Position numbers and translations under genes: made by a program. Shown here one piece after another: positions 1-5,840 of a stretch of 5,840 nt of DNA. Under the pieces are notes generated by a model. It was given only the letters and a program-made list of their open reading frames with translations, was not told the DNA's origin and searched no databases. Numbering within the stretch: position 1 is the stretch's first letter; each line of letters begins with the position of its first letter. The stretch lies in NCBI GenBank assembly GCA_018399295.1, contig JAGYOO010000103.1, positions 1-5,840 on the forward strand, written 5' to 3'. Source of the DNA: Candidatus Omnitrophota bacterium. GTDB taxonomy: Bacteria; Omnitrophota; Gorgyraeia; B26-G9.

Positions 1-285
1 CATCGCAGCGATGAAAATTGTGCCTGTCGCAAGCCGCGCACTGGTCTGCTGGAGCAGGCAATGGCCGGCAGAGAGGTTGAGCGTAAAAACTCATTCATGA
101 TCGGGGACAGTGAAAAAGATATCGCGGCCGGCCAAAGCATGGGCCTGCGCACGATGCTTGTCTTTTCCGGCAAAACAAAACCCGGTCAGGAGAAAAGTTT
201 TTCGGTCCAGCCGGATTTTATTGTCAAGGATCTGGCGGAAGCGGCGGAGTTGATCCAGAGTCAGGGATCCGGCGCAAGGCGGTAA
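1..285 (+). CDS. gmhB: D-glycero-D-manno-heptose 1,7-bisphosphate 7-phosphatase, C-terminal part (HAD family)
   Basis: The reading frame is open from base 1, so the gene begins upstream of the window; 94 C-terminal residues are visible. The fragment opens with a CACRKP motif (visible residues 7-12). In GmhB this is the second half of the zinc-binding loop, followed by the conserved Arg-Lys of the phosphate site and the usual GLL segment. HAD motif IV follows as IGDSEKDIAAG, whose acidic residues bind Mg2+, and then a typical GLRTMLV strand. Members of this family remove the 7-phosphate from heptose bisphosphate in the cytoplasm during ADP-heptose synthesis for the lipopolysaccharide core. An ATG at 61 lies inside the domain and is not the start, because the zinc-loop residues precede it. 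A related HAD histidinol-phosphate phosphatase is the main alternative, since the two share the zinc loop. The stop is 27 nt before the next gene. Confidence 0.85.
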   Translation, partial: HRSDENCACRKPRTGLLEQAMAGREVERKNSFMIGDSEKDIAAGQSMGLRTMLVFSGKTKPGQEKSFSVQPDFIVKDLAEAAELIQSQGSGARR

Positions 286-312
286 CTTCTTTGAGAGTGA
301 AAGGCGGATATT

Positions 313-903
313 ATGTCCGGCTTTATTAATTCTTTTTTCGTCAGTTTGGTTGCGCTTTTTATTGTTACCGATGCCGTAGGACTGCTGCCGTTGCTTATTT
401 CTTTGACCGACGGATTTGCGCCTCTGGAGCGAAAACGGGTTGTGCGCGGTTCGGTGCTGACCGCGTTGCTGATCGCGGTATTTTTTCTTCTGCTGGGAAG
501 GTCGATCTTCTGGGTTATGGGGATCAGCATGGCTGATTTTCAGATAGCCGGAGGAATTCTGTTGCTGATCTTCTCGATCCAGATGCTGCTTACCGGAAAT
601 CGTCCGGTTCAGCGGCCGGTGTCGGAAGATATCAGCTTTTTCCCTTTGGGTACGCCATTGCTGTCCGGACCGGCGGTATTGACCACACTGCTGATACTGC
701 TTGACAGTCACGGCTGGATTATAACCCTGCTGGCTTTTGTGGTGAACATGGTGCTGGTATTTTTGATTTTTGATAATTCCTGGCGGGTATTGAAGGTTTT
801 CGGCCGGAACGGAATCAAGGCGTTTTCCAAACTGGTGGATATCCTGCTCTGCGCTTTCGCGGTTACCCTCATCCGGCGGGGGTTGCAGGGGTTAATGGGA
901 TAA
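313..903 (+). CDS. MarC family integral membrane protein
   Basis: This 196-residue, very hydrophobic protein has about six membrane segments, near residues 8-30, 47-69, 74-94, 112-130, 135-153 and 174-190, a normal length and topology for MarC (UPF0056). The family's two repeated half-motifs are recognisable: TDAVGLLPLL at 19-28 and PLGTPLLSGPAVLTT at 111-125. The usual DPxG of the first motif reads DAVG here, and the last helix has Asp176 where a Gly is common. The molecular role of MarC proteins is not established; the old link to multiple antibiotic resistance in E. coli was not upheld. The start is supported by an AAGGCGG ribosome-binding site at 301-307, 5 nt before the ATG. It lies 27 nt after the heptose phosphatase gene and may be co-transcribed with it. 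Confidence 0.85.
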   Translation: MSGFINSFFVSLVALFIVTDAVGLLPLLISLTDGFAPLERKRVVRGSVLTALLIAVFFLLLGRSIFWVMGISMADFQIAGGILLLIFSIQMLLTGNRPVQRPVSEDISFFPLGTPLLSGPAVLTTLLILLDSHGWIITLLAFVVNMVLVFLIFDNSWRVLKVFGRNGIKAFSKLVDILLCAFAVTLIRRGLQGLMG

Positions 904-942
904 GGCCGTCAGTTAATTATGGATATTTAAACGAAGTTGTGT

Positions 943-949
943 TATAAAT
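943..949 (+). promoter_or_regulatory. Possible -10 element upstream of the NIL-ferredoxin gene
   Basis: TATAAAT lies in the AT-rich gap between marC and the NIL-ferredoxin gene, the only gap longer than about 30 nt in the window. It differs from the TATAAT hexamer at one position. No convincing -35 hexamer sits 16-18 nt upstream. Transcription from here would start near 955, giving a leader of only about 7-16 nt. This is where a promoter for the amino-acid operon would be expected, but the element itself is weak evidence. Confidence 0.25.
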
Positions 950-970
950 CTTGTTAAAAAAGTGAGCGGT

Positions 971-1378
971 ATGACTAAAAAAAGAATTGTTTTAAGGTTT
1001 CCCAACGATCTGCTGGAAAAACCGGTTACATATCATCTTATTCGGGATTTCGATCTTGTGGTGAATATTTTGAAGGCAAAGATCACTCCCCGGGAAGAGG
1101 GATTGCTGGTTCTAGCGATCGAAGGAGAACGCAAGAACGTAGAGGCCGGGCTCGAGTATCTGAAGAATATCGGAGTGCAGACTCAGCCGCTGATTGAAGA
1201 TATTAACTGGGACTCGACTCGGTGTACGCACTGTACCGCCTGTGTAACCGTTTGTCCCACAAACGCGTTTAGGATCGATCGCAATACAATGCGGGTTGAA
1301 TTTGACCGGAACAAATGTATTGCCTGCGGCCTGTGTGTCGATATCTGTCCTTATCACGCGCTGGAAATAATAGTCTGA
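971..1378 (+). CDS. NIL domain / double [4Fe-4S] ferredoxin protein
   Basis: This protein of about 135 residues has two domains. Residues 3-75 match the NIL fold (RIVLRFP, a PVTYHLIRDFDLVVNILKA segment, a hydrophobic LLVLAIEG strand, then YLKNIGVQ), a small ligand-binding domain also found at the C-terminus of methionine ABC transporter ATPases. Residues 80-135 form a bacterial-type ferredoxin with two complete CxxCxxCxxxCP motifs (Cys 85, 88, 91, 95 and 116, 119, 122, 126), enough for two [4Fe-4S] clusters. Archaeal NIL-ferredoxin proteins such as MA1822 act with a DUF39 protein in making homocysteine from aspartate semialdehyde. The same role here is inference, supported by an asd gene in the same operon; no DUF39 gene is visible. 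An in-frame GTG at 962 would add three residues, but lacks a ribosome-binding site. ATG 971 was preferred because the conserved domain begins just after it, although its own site (GAG at 964-966) is also weak. Confidence 0.85.
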   Translation: MTKKRIVLRFPNDLLEKPVTYHLIRDFDLVVNILKAKITPREEGLLVLAIEGERKNVEAGLEYLKNIGVQTQPLIEDINWDSTRCTHCTACVTVCPTNAFRIDRNTMRVEFDRNKCIACGLCVDICPYHALEIIV

Positions 1379-1383
1379 ATGAG

Positions 1384-1836
1384 ATGATTAGAAAAGCGAC
1401 CGTTAAAGACGCGGGAAGAATCCAGGAGCTTGTGAAAAAGGCGTCAGAAGAAACCAGTGTGCTGCCTCGTTCACTGAACAGTATCTATGAGTGTGTCCGC
1501 GATTTCGTTGTTTTCGAAGAAAATGGTATGGTTGTGGCCTGTTGCGCGCTTCATGTTACCTGGGAAGATCTGGCTGAGATTCGTTCTCTGGTAGTTAGCC
1601 CGGAAAAACGGGGTAGCGGTATCGGTTTGCGGCTGATCGATTTTTGTCTGGAGGAGGCCCGGCAGGGACTGGGTGTGAACCGCGTCTTTTTGCTTACCGG
1701 AAAGCCGGATTATTTTCAAAAGCTGGGGTTCCACCTGGTGGATAAGGCAACCCTGCCGCACAAGATCTGGACCGACTGTATTCAATGTGTTTACTTTCCG
1801 AACTGCTGTGAAGAGGCGATGTTAAAGGAGATATAG
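1384..1836 (+). CDS. argA: Short-form N-acetylglutamate synthase-like GNAT acetyltransferase
   Basis: A 150-residue single-domain GNAT. It starts with the family's IRKATVKDAGRIQEL helix. The acetyl-CoA pyrophosphate loop RGSGIG is at 76-81, after the strand EIRSLVVSP, and YFQKLGF at 110-116 is the usual GNAT C-terminal motif. The tail has LPHKIW, then Cys132, Cys135, Cys141 and Cys142 in a CIQC-x5-CC arrangement close to the CxxC...FPxCxE ending of short bacterial N-acetylglutamate synthases (the Rv2747-like ArgA type). Such enzymes acetylate glutamate (or glutamine) with acetyl-CoA as the first step to arginine. The kinase-like N-terminal half of E. coli ArgA is absent, as expected for this type. 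The frame is open upstream to an ATG at 1315, but that lies inside the ferredoxin gene; ATG 1384, 5 nt after its stop, gives the proper family N-terminus. Substrate assignment is less certain than the fold. Confidence 0.75.
   Translation: MIRKATVKDAGRIQELVKKASEETSVLPRSLNSIYECVRDFVVFEENGMVVACCALHVTWEDLAEIRSLVVSPEKRGSGIGLRLIDFCLEEARQGLGVNRVFLLTGKPDYFQKLGFHLVDKATLPHKIWTDCIQCVYFPNCCEEAMLKEI
1825..1830 (+). promoter_or_regulatory. Ribosome-binding site of leuC
   Basis: AAGGAG lies 8 nt before the leuC ATG at 1839, inside the last codons of the GNAT gene. It is one of the strongest such sites in the window and fixes the leuC start. Confidence 0.8.
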
Positions 1837-1838
1837 GC

Positions 1839-3122
1839 ATGGGGAAAACTGTAACTGAAAAGATTCTCGGCCGTCATGTCAAAGGAGGCAAGGTAAGTCA
1901 GGATGACTTTATCTTCTGCCGGATCGACATGGCTCTGGGAAATGACATTACCGCGCCGATCGCGATCTCTGAGTTTGAGAAGGCCGGATTCCGCAAGATC
2001 TTTCACCGGGATAAGATCGCGCTTATTCCCGATCATTTTACTCCGGCCAAAGATATTCGCAGCGCGGAGCAGGTTAAGATTCTGCGGGACTTTGCCCGCA
2101 GGTATAAAATCCGCCATTATTATGAGATCGGCCGGATGGGCATTGAACACGCCCTGCTTCCGGAGCTGGGCCTGGTCGGGCCCGGTGACGTAGTCATTGG
2201 TGCGGATTCCCATACCTGCACCTACGGCGCGCTGGGGGCCTTTTCCACGGGCGTGGGATCCACGGATCTGGCCGCCGGCTGGGCTACGGGTCACTGCTGG
2301 TTCCGGGTGCCTAAAACCCTGAAGTTCGTGTTCAGCGGCAAAAGAAACCGCTGGGTCACGGGGAAAGATCTTATCCTGTATACTATCGGGCAGATCGGAG
2401 TCGACGGAGCACTTTACCGGGCCATGGAGTTTACCGGGCCGGTTATTCGCAAGCTTCCGATTGATGACCGGTTTTCCATGTCGAATATGGCGATTGAGGC
2501 CGGGGGAAAATCCGGGATCATCGAGCCGGATGAGATCACCTGGGAATATGTGCGCGAACATCAGCCGGAACAGGGGGTAAGGAAGATCGAGGCAAACGCC
2601 GAATACCTGAAAAGCGATTCGGACGCGGAGTATGAAAAAGTGTATGAATTCAATATCTCCGGCCTGGAACCCGTGGTTGCTTTGCCGTCGCTGCCCAGCA
2701 ATGTTCAGCCGGTAAGTAAGCTTAAAAAAATCACTATTGATCAGGTTGTGATCGGCTCCTGCACTAACGGGCGCATCAGTGATCTGCGCGTTGCCGCCCG
2801 TATCTTAAAGAAAAAGAAGGTTGCCGCCGGGATTCGCTGCATTGTCATCCCGGCGACCCAGGAGATATACCGGCAGGCGATGCATGAGGGGTTGATCGAG
2901 ATCTTTCTGGATGCCAATGCCGCGGTTTCCACTCCCACCTGCGGTCCTTGTCTGGGCGGTCATATGGGCATCCTGGCAAAAGGGGAACGCGCTCTGGCAA
3001 CCACGAACCGGAATTTTACCGGGAGAATGGGGCATCCGGAAAGCGAAGTGTACCTCTGCAATCCGGCCGTGGCCGCGGCCAGCGCGATTACGGGCAGAAT
3101 TACGCATCCCGAAGCGGTTTAA
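1839..3122 (+). CDS. leuC: 3-isopropylmalate dehydratase large subunit
   Basis: A 427-residue aconitase-superfamily large subunit of the shorter LeuC/HacA type (E. coli LeuC is about 466). With LeuD it isomerises 2-isopropylmalate to 3-isopropylmalate in the cytoplasm, the second step of leucine synthesis. The three cysteine ligands of the [4Fe-4S] cluster are present: Cys308 in GSCTNGR, and Cys368 and Cys371 in TCGPC. Other family blocks are TVTEKIL at 4-10, IGADSHTCTYGALGAFSTGVGS at 120-141 (catalytic and substrate loop), and TTNRNFTGRMGHP at 388-400. The next gene encodes the matching small subunit, 20 nt on. Some members of this subfamily also or instead act on homocitrate; adjacency to leuB and absence of lysine-pathway genes favour leucine. 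It is oxygen-sensitive chemistry, in keeping with an anaerobe. Confidence 0.93.
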   Translation: MGKTVTEKILGRHVKGGKVSQDDFIFCRIDMALGNDITAPIAISEFEKAGFRKIFHRDKIALIPDHFTPAKDIRSAEQVKILRDFARRYKIRHYYEIGRMGIEHALLPELGLVGPGDVVIGADSHTCTYGALGAFSTGVGSTDLAAGWATGHCWFRVPKTLKFVFSGKRNRWVTGKDLILYTIGQIGVDGALYRAMEFTGPVIRKLPIDDRFSMSNMAIEAGGKSGIIEPDEITWEYVREHQPEQGVRKIEANAEYLKSDSDAEYEKVYEFNISGLEPVVALPSLPSNVQPVSKLKKITIDQVVIGSCTNGRISDLRVAARILKKKKVAAGIRCIVIPATQEIYRQAMHEGLIEIFLDANAAVSTPTCGPCLGGHMGILAKGERALATTNRNFTGRMGHPESEVYLCNPAVAAASAITGRITHPEAV

Positions 3123-3142
3123 ACAGAAGACGGAGAACTATT

Positions 3143-3643
3143 ATGAAGATCAGGGGTAAGACCTGGAAGTTCGGTGATAATATCAATACGGACGAGATAA
3201 TTCCCGCCCGTTATCTGAATACCTTTGACGCCGATGAGCTTGGCCGGCACTGCATGGAAGATGTGGACGCGGAGTTTCCGAAAAAAATTGCGGACGGAGA
3301 CGTGATTGTGGGCGGAAAGAATTTTGGTTGCGGTTCCTCCCGGGAACACGCGCCGATCGCTATTAAAGGAAGCGGTATATCATGCGTGATCGCGGAGAGC
3401 TTCGCCCGGATATTTTACCGGAACGCGATAAATACCGGATTGCCGATTGTGGTGAGTCTGGAGGCCGCGCGGGATTTGCGGTCGCAGGAGGAGATCGAAG
3501 TGGATACCGTGGCCGGGACCGTTAGGAATCTCAGCCGGAATAAGATCTATCAGGCCGACCGGTTTCCTGACTTTATGCAGGAGATAATTACCGCCGGCGG
3601 GTTGCTGAACTGGATAAAAAAGAAAGGGCTGTTCAAGAAATGA
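3143..3643 (+). CDS. leuD: 3-isopropylmalate dehydratase small subunit
   Basis: A 166-residue protein of the short, separate-subunit LeuD class (E. coli LeuD is about 200). It supplies the swivelling domain that completes the isopropylmalate isomerase active site with LeuC. Visible motifs are [16 protein letters not shown] at 12-27, the loop whose YLxx residues influence the choice between isopropylmalate and homocitrate, and [15 protein letters not shown] at 57-71, the conserved substrate-phosphoryl/carboxylate binding loop. [18 protein letters not shown] follows at 84-101. GGAG at 3132-3135, 7 nt before the ATG, supports this start; the frame is open further upstream, but only by overlapping leuC out of frame. 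The stop codon overlaps the start of the next gene by 4 nt, suggesting translational coupling. Confidence 0.93.
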   Translation: MKIRGKTWKFGDNINTDEIIPARYLNTFDADELGRHCMEDVDAEFPKKIADGDVIVGGKNFGCGSSREHAPIAIKGSGISCVIAESFARIFYRNAINTGLPIVVSLEAARDLRSQEEIEVDTVAGTVRNLSRNKIYQADRFPDFMQEIITAGGLLNWIKKKGLFKK

Positions 3644-3891
3644 GGACTGAACAGAATGAGGTAGAGGCTAAGATTTTTTTGCGGGATTGTTGGATCGAAG
3701 GTATGGTTCATCTGCCTCAGGGGGGGCGTTTGACCGATTACCTGGCTCTGGCGGAAAGGCAGTTTATCCCGGTAACAAACGCCAGGGTTTTTCGTTATCC
3801 CGGAGACGAGCTGCTGCATGAGGTAGCGTTTCTGAACGTGAACAAGAACAGTATTCAGTATATCTTTCCTAAACTCGAACAGACAAAGTAG
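3640..3891 (+). CDS. Small conserved protein of unknown function between leuD and leuB
   Basis: An 83-residue, probably cytoplasmic protein with no signal peptide or membrane helix. Its ATG overlaps the leuD TGA (ATGA), which argues for a real, coupled gene. The sequence has the look of a small beta-rich domain: AKIFLRDCWIEGMVHLP, GGRLTDYL, FIPVTNARVF, then FLNVNKNSIQYIFP. This resembles a small uncharacterised bacterial family (I believe DUF6812) sharing the HLPxGGRLxDYL and FIPVT motifs, but I cannot verify that assignment here. No catalytic residues or metal-binding cluster stand out; a single Cys is at 17. Its place between the isomerase subunit and the dehydrogenase suggests a role linked to that pathway, such as an accessory or ligand-sensing protein, but this is inference only. 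Confidence 0.75.
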   Translation: MRTEQNEVEAKIFLRDCWIEGMVHLPQGGRLTDYLALAERQFIPVTNARVFRYPGDELLHEVAFLNVNKNSIQYIFPKLEQTK

Positions 3892-3899
3892 GAGAGGAG
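3891..3899 (+). promoter_or_regulatory. Ribosome-binding site of leuB
   Basis: GGAGAGGAG overlaps the stop codon of the small upstream gene. Two consecutive ATG codons follow, at 3904 and 3907. The spacing from the last G is 4 nt to the first and 7 nt to the second, so the second ATG may be the one mainly used; the proteins differ by a single Met. Confidence 0.75.
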
Positions 3900-3903
3900 A
3901 AAA

Positions 3904-4968
3904 ATGATGCATAATTTAGCGGTAATTCCCGGTGACGGAACCGGGCCGGAAGTGGTGCGGGAGGCGATTAAAGTTCTGGCAAGGGTAAGCGAAATTCACG
4001 GATTCAAGTATAAGACCCGGGAGTTCGACTTCGGCGGTGAGAGATATCTTCGCACCGGGAAGACGATCGATGAAACCGATCTGAAAGAACTCAAGGATCA
4101 TGAGGCGATTCTGCTCGGAGCAATCGGTCATCCGGACGTCAAACCGGGGATTTTGGAGCAGGGTATTTTGCTTAATATCCGTTTCAGTCTTGATCAGTAT
4201 ATCAATCTTCGGCCGGTAAAGCTCTACAGCAGTAAATTCTGTCCGTTAAAAGACAAGACCGAGGCTGACATCGACTTCGTGGTCGTGCGGGAAAACTCGG
4301 AGGGATTGTATAAAGGAATGGGAGAGTTTCGCGCTAAAGGGACAAAGGATGAGGTTGCCATTCAGCTTTCGTATAATTCCCGTAAGGGCGTGGAGAGATG
4401 TCTGCGCTACGCGTTTGAATACACGCGGAAACGGGCTCGGGAAAAAAAACTGATGCTTTGCGGTAAGACAAACGTGCTTACCTATGCCTGGGACCTGTGG
4501 CAGCGCGTGTTTGATGAACTGGGCCCGCAGTATCCGGAGATCAGCCGGGACTATGCCCATGTTGACGCGACGACAATGTGGTTCGTGAAGAACCCGGAAT
4601 GGTTTGATGTGATTGTTACCGACAATATTTTCGGGGACATCATCACCGATCTGGGCGCTATGATCCAGGGTGGGATGGGAATCGCCGCCGGCGGTAATAT
4701 AAATCCGGAAGGGGTTTCGATGTTCGAGCCGATCGGAGGGTCTGCTCCCAAGTATACGGGTAAGAACGTGATAAATCCCCTGGCCGCGATTGCCGCTCTG
4801 GGGATGCTGTTGGATAATGTCGGTGAAGAAGAGGCCGCGCAGAATGTCGAGCAGGCGGTTGTTAAGGTGGCCAAGGATGATCTGCAAAGTCTGGGAGCCG
4901 GACGGATGGGATATTCGACTACTGAGGTTGGTGATTTGGTAGTAAAAAATCTTGCGGAAAAAGGCTGA
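3904..4968 (+). CDS. leuB: 3-isopropylmalate dehydrogenase
   Basis: A 354-residue beta-decarboxylating dehydrogenase that oxidises 3-isopropylmalate to 2-oxoisocaproate plus CO2, the last dedicated step before transamination to leucine. It begins with [12 protein letters not shown] at 6-17. Substrate-binding arginines are Arg93 and Arg103 (in [12 protein letters not shown]) and Arg129 (in [11 protein letters not shown], which also holds the catalytic Tyr136). Lys188 in CGKTNVL is the catalytic lysine. Metal-binding aspartates are Asp221, Asp245 and Asp249 ([12 protein letters not shown]). The [11 protein letters not shown] helix resembles the actinobacterial/deltaproteobacterial LeuB type more than the E. 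coli type. Unusually, the coenzyme loop reads [11 protein letters not shown] at 278-288 instead of the common HGSAPDIAGKG of NAD-dependent LeuB (see findings). Related substrates (tartrate, homoisocitrate, isocitrate) are possible in the superfamily, but leuCD next door favours LeuB. Confidence 0.9.
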   Translation: MMHNLAVIPGDGTGPEVVREAIKVLARVSEIHGFKYKTREFDFGGERYLRTGKTIDETDLKELKDHEAILLGAIGHPDVKPGILEQGILLNIRFSLDQYINLRPVKLYSSKFCPLKDKTEADIDFVVVRENSEGLYKGMGEFRAKGTKDEVAIQLSYNSRKGVERCLRYAFEYTRKRAREKKLMLCGKTNVLTYAWDLWQRVFDELGPQYPEISRDYAHVDATTMWFVKNPEWFDVIVTDNIFGDIITDLGAMIQGGMGIAAGGNINPEGVSMFEPIGGSAPKYTGKNVINPLAAIAALGMLLDNVGEEEAAQNVEQAVVKVAKDDLQSLGAGRMGYSTTEVGDLVVKNLAEKG

Positions 4969-4981
4969 GATCGAGGTGATA

Positions 4982-5840
4982 ATGAAAAAGACAACCGGAA
5001 AAACAAAGAGGTTTAATGTTGCGGTGGTTGGAGTCGGAGCGGTTGGAGTGGAGATGCTGCGGGTCCTGCGGCAGTACCGGTTTCCTTTAAAGGAGCTCAA
5101 GGTTTTGGCCAGAAGCAGCCGGACCATTACCGTCGACGGGAAAAAGTACGCGGTTCAGAAGATATCACCCGATAGTTTCGATAATATTGATTTTGCCCTG
5201 TTTGCCGGGACTGAAGGAGAAAAGGGGGCCGCAGTCACCTTTGCTCCGGAAGCGGTAAAGCGCGGCGCTGTTGTCATTGATAACGGGGCCGACTTCCGGA
5301 TGCGACCGGACGTGCCTCTGATCGTCCCGGAGGTGAACGGGCCGCAGGCGTTAAAGCACAAAGGGATTATCGCCAATCCTAACTGCTCTACGATTCAGAT
5401 GGTGGCCGCGCTTGCCCCCTTGCATCACCGGGCGAAATTGAAGCGGGTGATTGTTTCCACGTATCAGGCTGCATCGGGTGCCGGCAGAAGCGCCCTTAAA
5501 CAGCTGTGGGAAGAGACGAAAATAATGGTCAAGGAGGACTTGGCCAAAACCGCTTCTGCTAAAACGCGTTTGGCCCGAAAAAAAGAGGCGTCTTTCCCTT
5601 ATCGTCTGAGTTTTAATCTGCTGCCGCAGATCGGCGGTTTTTCCGATTTTGAATATACCTCGGAAGAATGGAAGATGGTTCAGGAAACGCATAAGATCCT
5701 GGAGGATAAATCCATTGCCATTTCCGCGACCTGCGTTCGGGTTCCAGTGCTTAACTCTCACAGTGAATCAATATATTTCGAGACGGAGAAAAATCTTACC
5801 GTGAAAGTTATTCGTGATCTCCTGTGTCGGACTCCGGGGG
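4982..5840 (+). CDS. asd: Aspartate-semialdehyde dehydrogenase, 3'-truncated by window end
   Basis: The first 286 residues are visible and the frame is still open at the window edge; the family is usually 335-345 residues, so roughly 50-60 are missing. The enzyme reduces aspartyl phosphate to aspartate semialdehyde with NADPH, the branch point to lysine/diaminopimelate, threonine and methionine. An N-terminal Rossmann fold shows [10 protein letters not shown] at 13-22. DNGADFRM is at 100-107 and VPEVNG at 115-120. The catalytic cysteine is Cys135 in NPNCSTIQM. The substrate-binding segment TYQAASGAG is at 160-168, and CVRVPV with NSHSES at 251-263 carries the conserved Arg253 and catalytic His260. 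The start has GAGGTGAT at 4973-4980 as ribosome-binding site and lies 13 nt after leuB. leuB-asd adjacency is common in Proteobacteria, so this is one transcription unit with the genes upstream. Confidence 0.93.
   Translation, partial: MKKTTGKTKRFNVAVVGVGAVGVEMLRVLRQYRFPLKELKVLARSSRTITVDGKKYAVQKISPDSFDNIDFALFAGTEGEKGAAVTFAPEAVKRGAVVIDNGADFRMRPDVPLIVPEVNGPQALKHKGIIANPNCSTIQMVAALAPLHHRAKLKRVIVSTYQAASGAGRSALKQLWEETKIMVKEDLAKTASAKTRLARKKEASFPYRLSFNLLPQIGGFSDFEYTSEEWKMVQETHKILEDKSIAISATCVRVPVLNSHSESIYFETEKNLTVKVIRDLLCRTPG

Noticed and set aside
91..711. 206-codon open frame on the minus strand across gmhB and marC
   Set aside because: It is antisense to two well-supported genes, rich in Gln, Arg and Lys with no recognisable domain, and spans the gene boundary; it is a shadow frame.
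904..961. Rho-independent terminator after marC
   Set aside because: I found no GC-rich inverted repeat followed by a T tract; the gap is AT-rich but without a stable stem.
1315..1383. Upstream extension of the GNAT frame to an ATG at 1315
   Set aside because: The added 23 residues overlap the second cluster motif of the ferredoxin gene and are not part of the GNAT fold.
1791..2561. 256-codon open frame on the minus strand opposite leuC
   Set aside because: It shows no family motifs, and the plus strand encodes well-conserved LeuC blocks throughout; a by-product of codon bias.
2948..3142. Upstream extension of the leuD frame to an ATG at 2948
   Set aside because: The extra 65 residues overlap the end of leuC out of frame and are Arg/Gly-rich with no similarity to LeuD; ATG 3143 has its own GGAG site and gives the family's N-terminus.
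4246..5127. 293-codon open frame on the minus strand across leuB and the start of asd
   Set aside because: It is antisense to conserved catalytic regions of leuB and asd, has no recognisable domain, and a real gene here would conflict with the tight leuB-asd spacing.

Overview
This 5.8 kb window is a single co-directional (+ strand), tightly packed gene array from a bacterium of moderate GC. A GmhB-type heptose phosphatase (partial) suggests a Gram-negative cell with heptose in its lipopolysaccharide. An NIL-domain/double [4Fe-4S] ferredoxin protein suggests an anaerobic lifestyle. Gene order and protein types would fit Desulfobacterota, Omnitrophota or a similar anaerobic lineage, but the sequence alone does not settle the phylum.

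Layout. (1) 1-285: C-terminal part of a D,D-heptose 1,7-bisphosphate phosphatase (GmhB). (2) 313-903: a MarC-family six-helix membrane protein. (3) 904-970: the only sizeable intergenic gap, AT-rich, with a possible -10 element; I see no terminator hairpin in it. (4) 971-1378: NIL domain plus 2x[4Fe-4S] ferredoxin. (5) 1384-1836: a short single-domain GNAT of the N-acetylglutamate synthase (ArgA) type with a Cys-rich tail. (6) 1839-3122 and 3143-3643: large and small subunits of 3-isopropylmalate dehydratase (leuC, leuD). (7) 3640-3891: an 83-residue conserved protein of unknown function, start overlapping the leuD stop. (8) 3904-4968: 3-isopropylmalate dehydrogenase (leuB). (9) 4982-end: aspartate-semialdehyde dehydrogenase (asd), cut off by the window edge.

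From the NIL-ferredoxin gene onward, gaps are -4 to +20 nt, so genes 4-9 very probably form one amino-acid biosynthesis operon. It joins leucine synthesis (leuC, leuD, leuB), the shared aspartate-family step to aspartate semialdehyde (asd), a probable first step of arginine synthesis (GNAT), and a ferredoxin protein whose archaeal relatives take part in making homocysteine from aspartate semialdehyde and sulfide. No complete new defence or mobile system is visible. The points most worth following are the asd/NIL-ferredoxin linkage, the small protein between leuD and leuB, and a cofactor-site signature in LeuB that resembles NADP-dependent isocitrate dehydrogenase. No RNA genes, CRISPR arrays, insertion sequences or notable repeats were seen.
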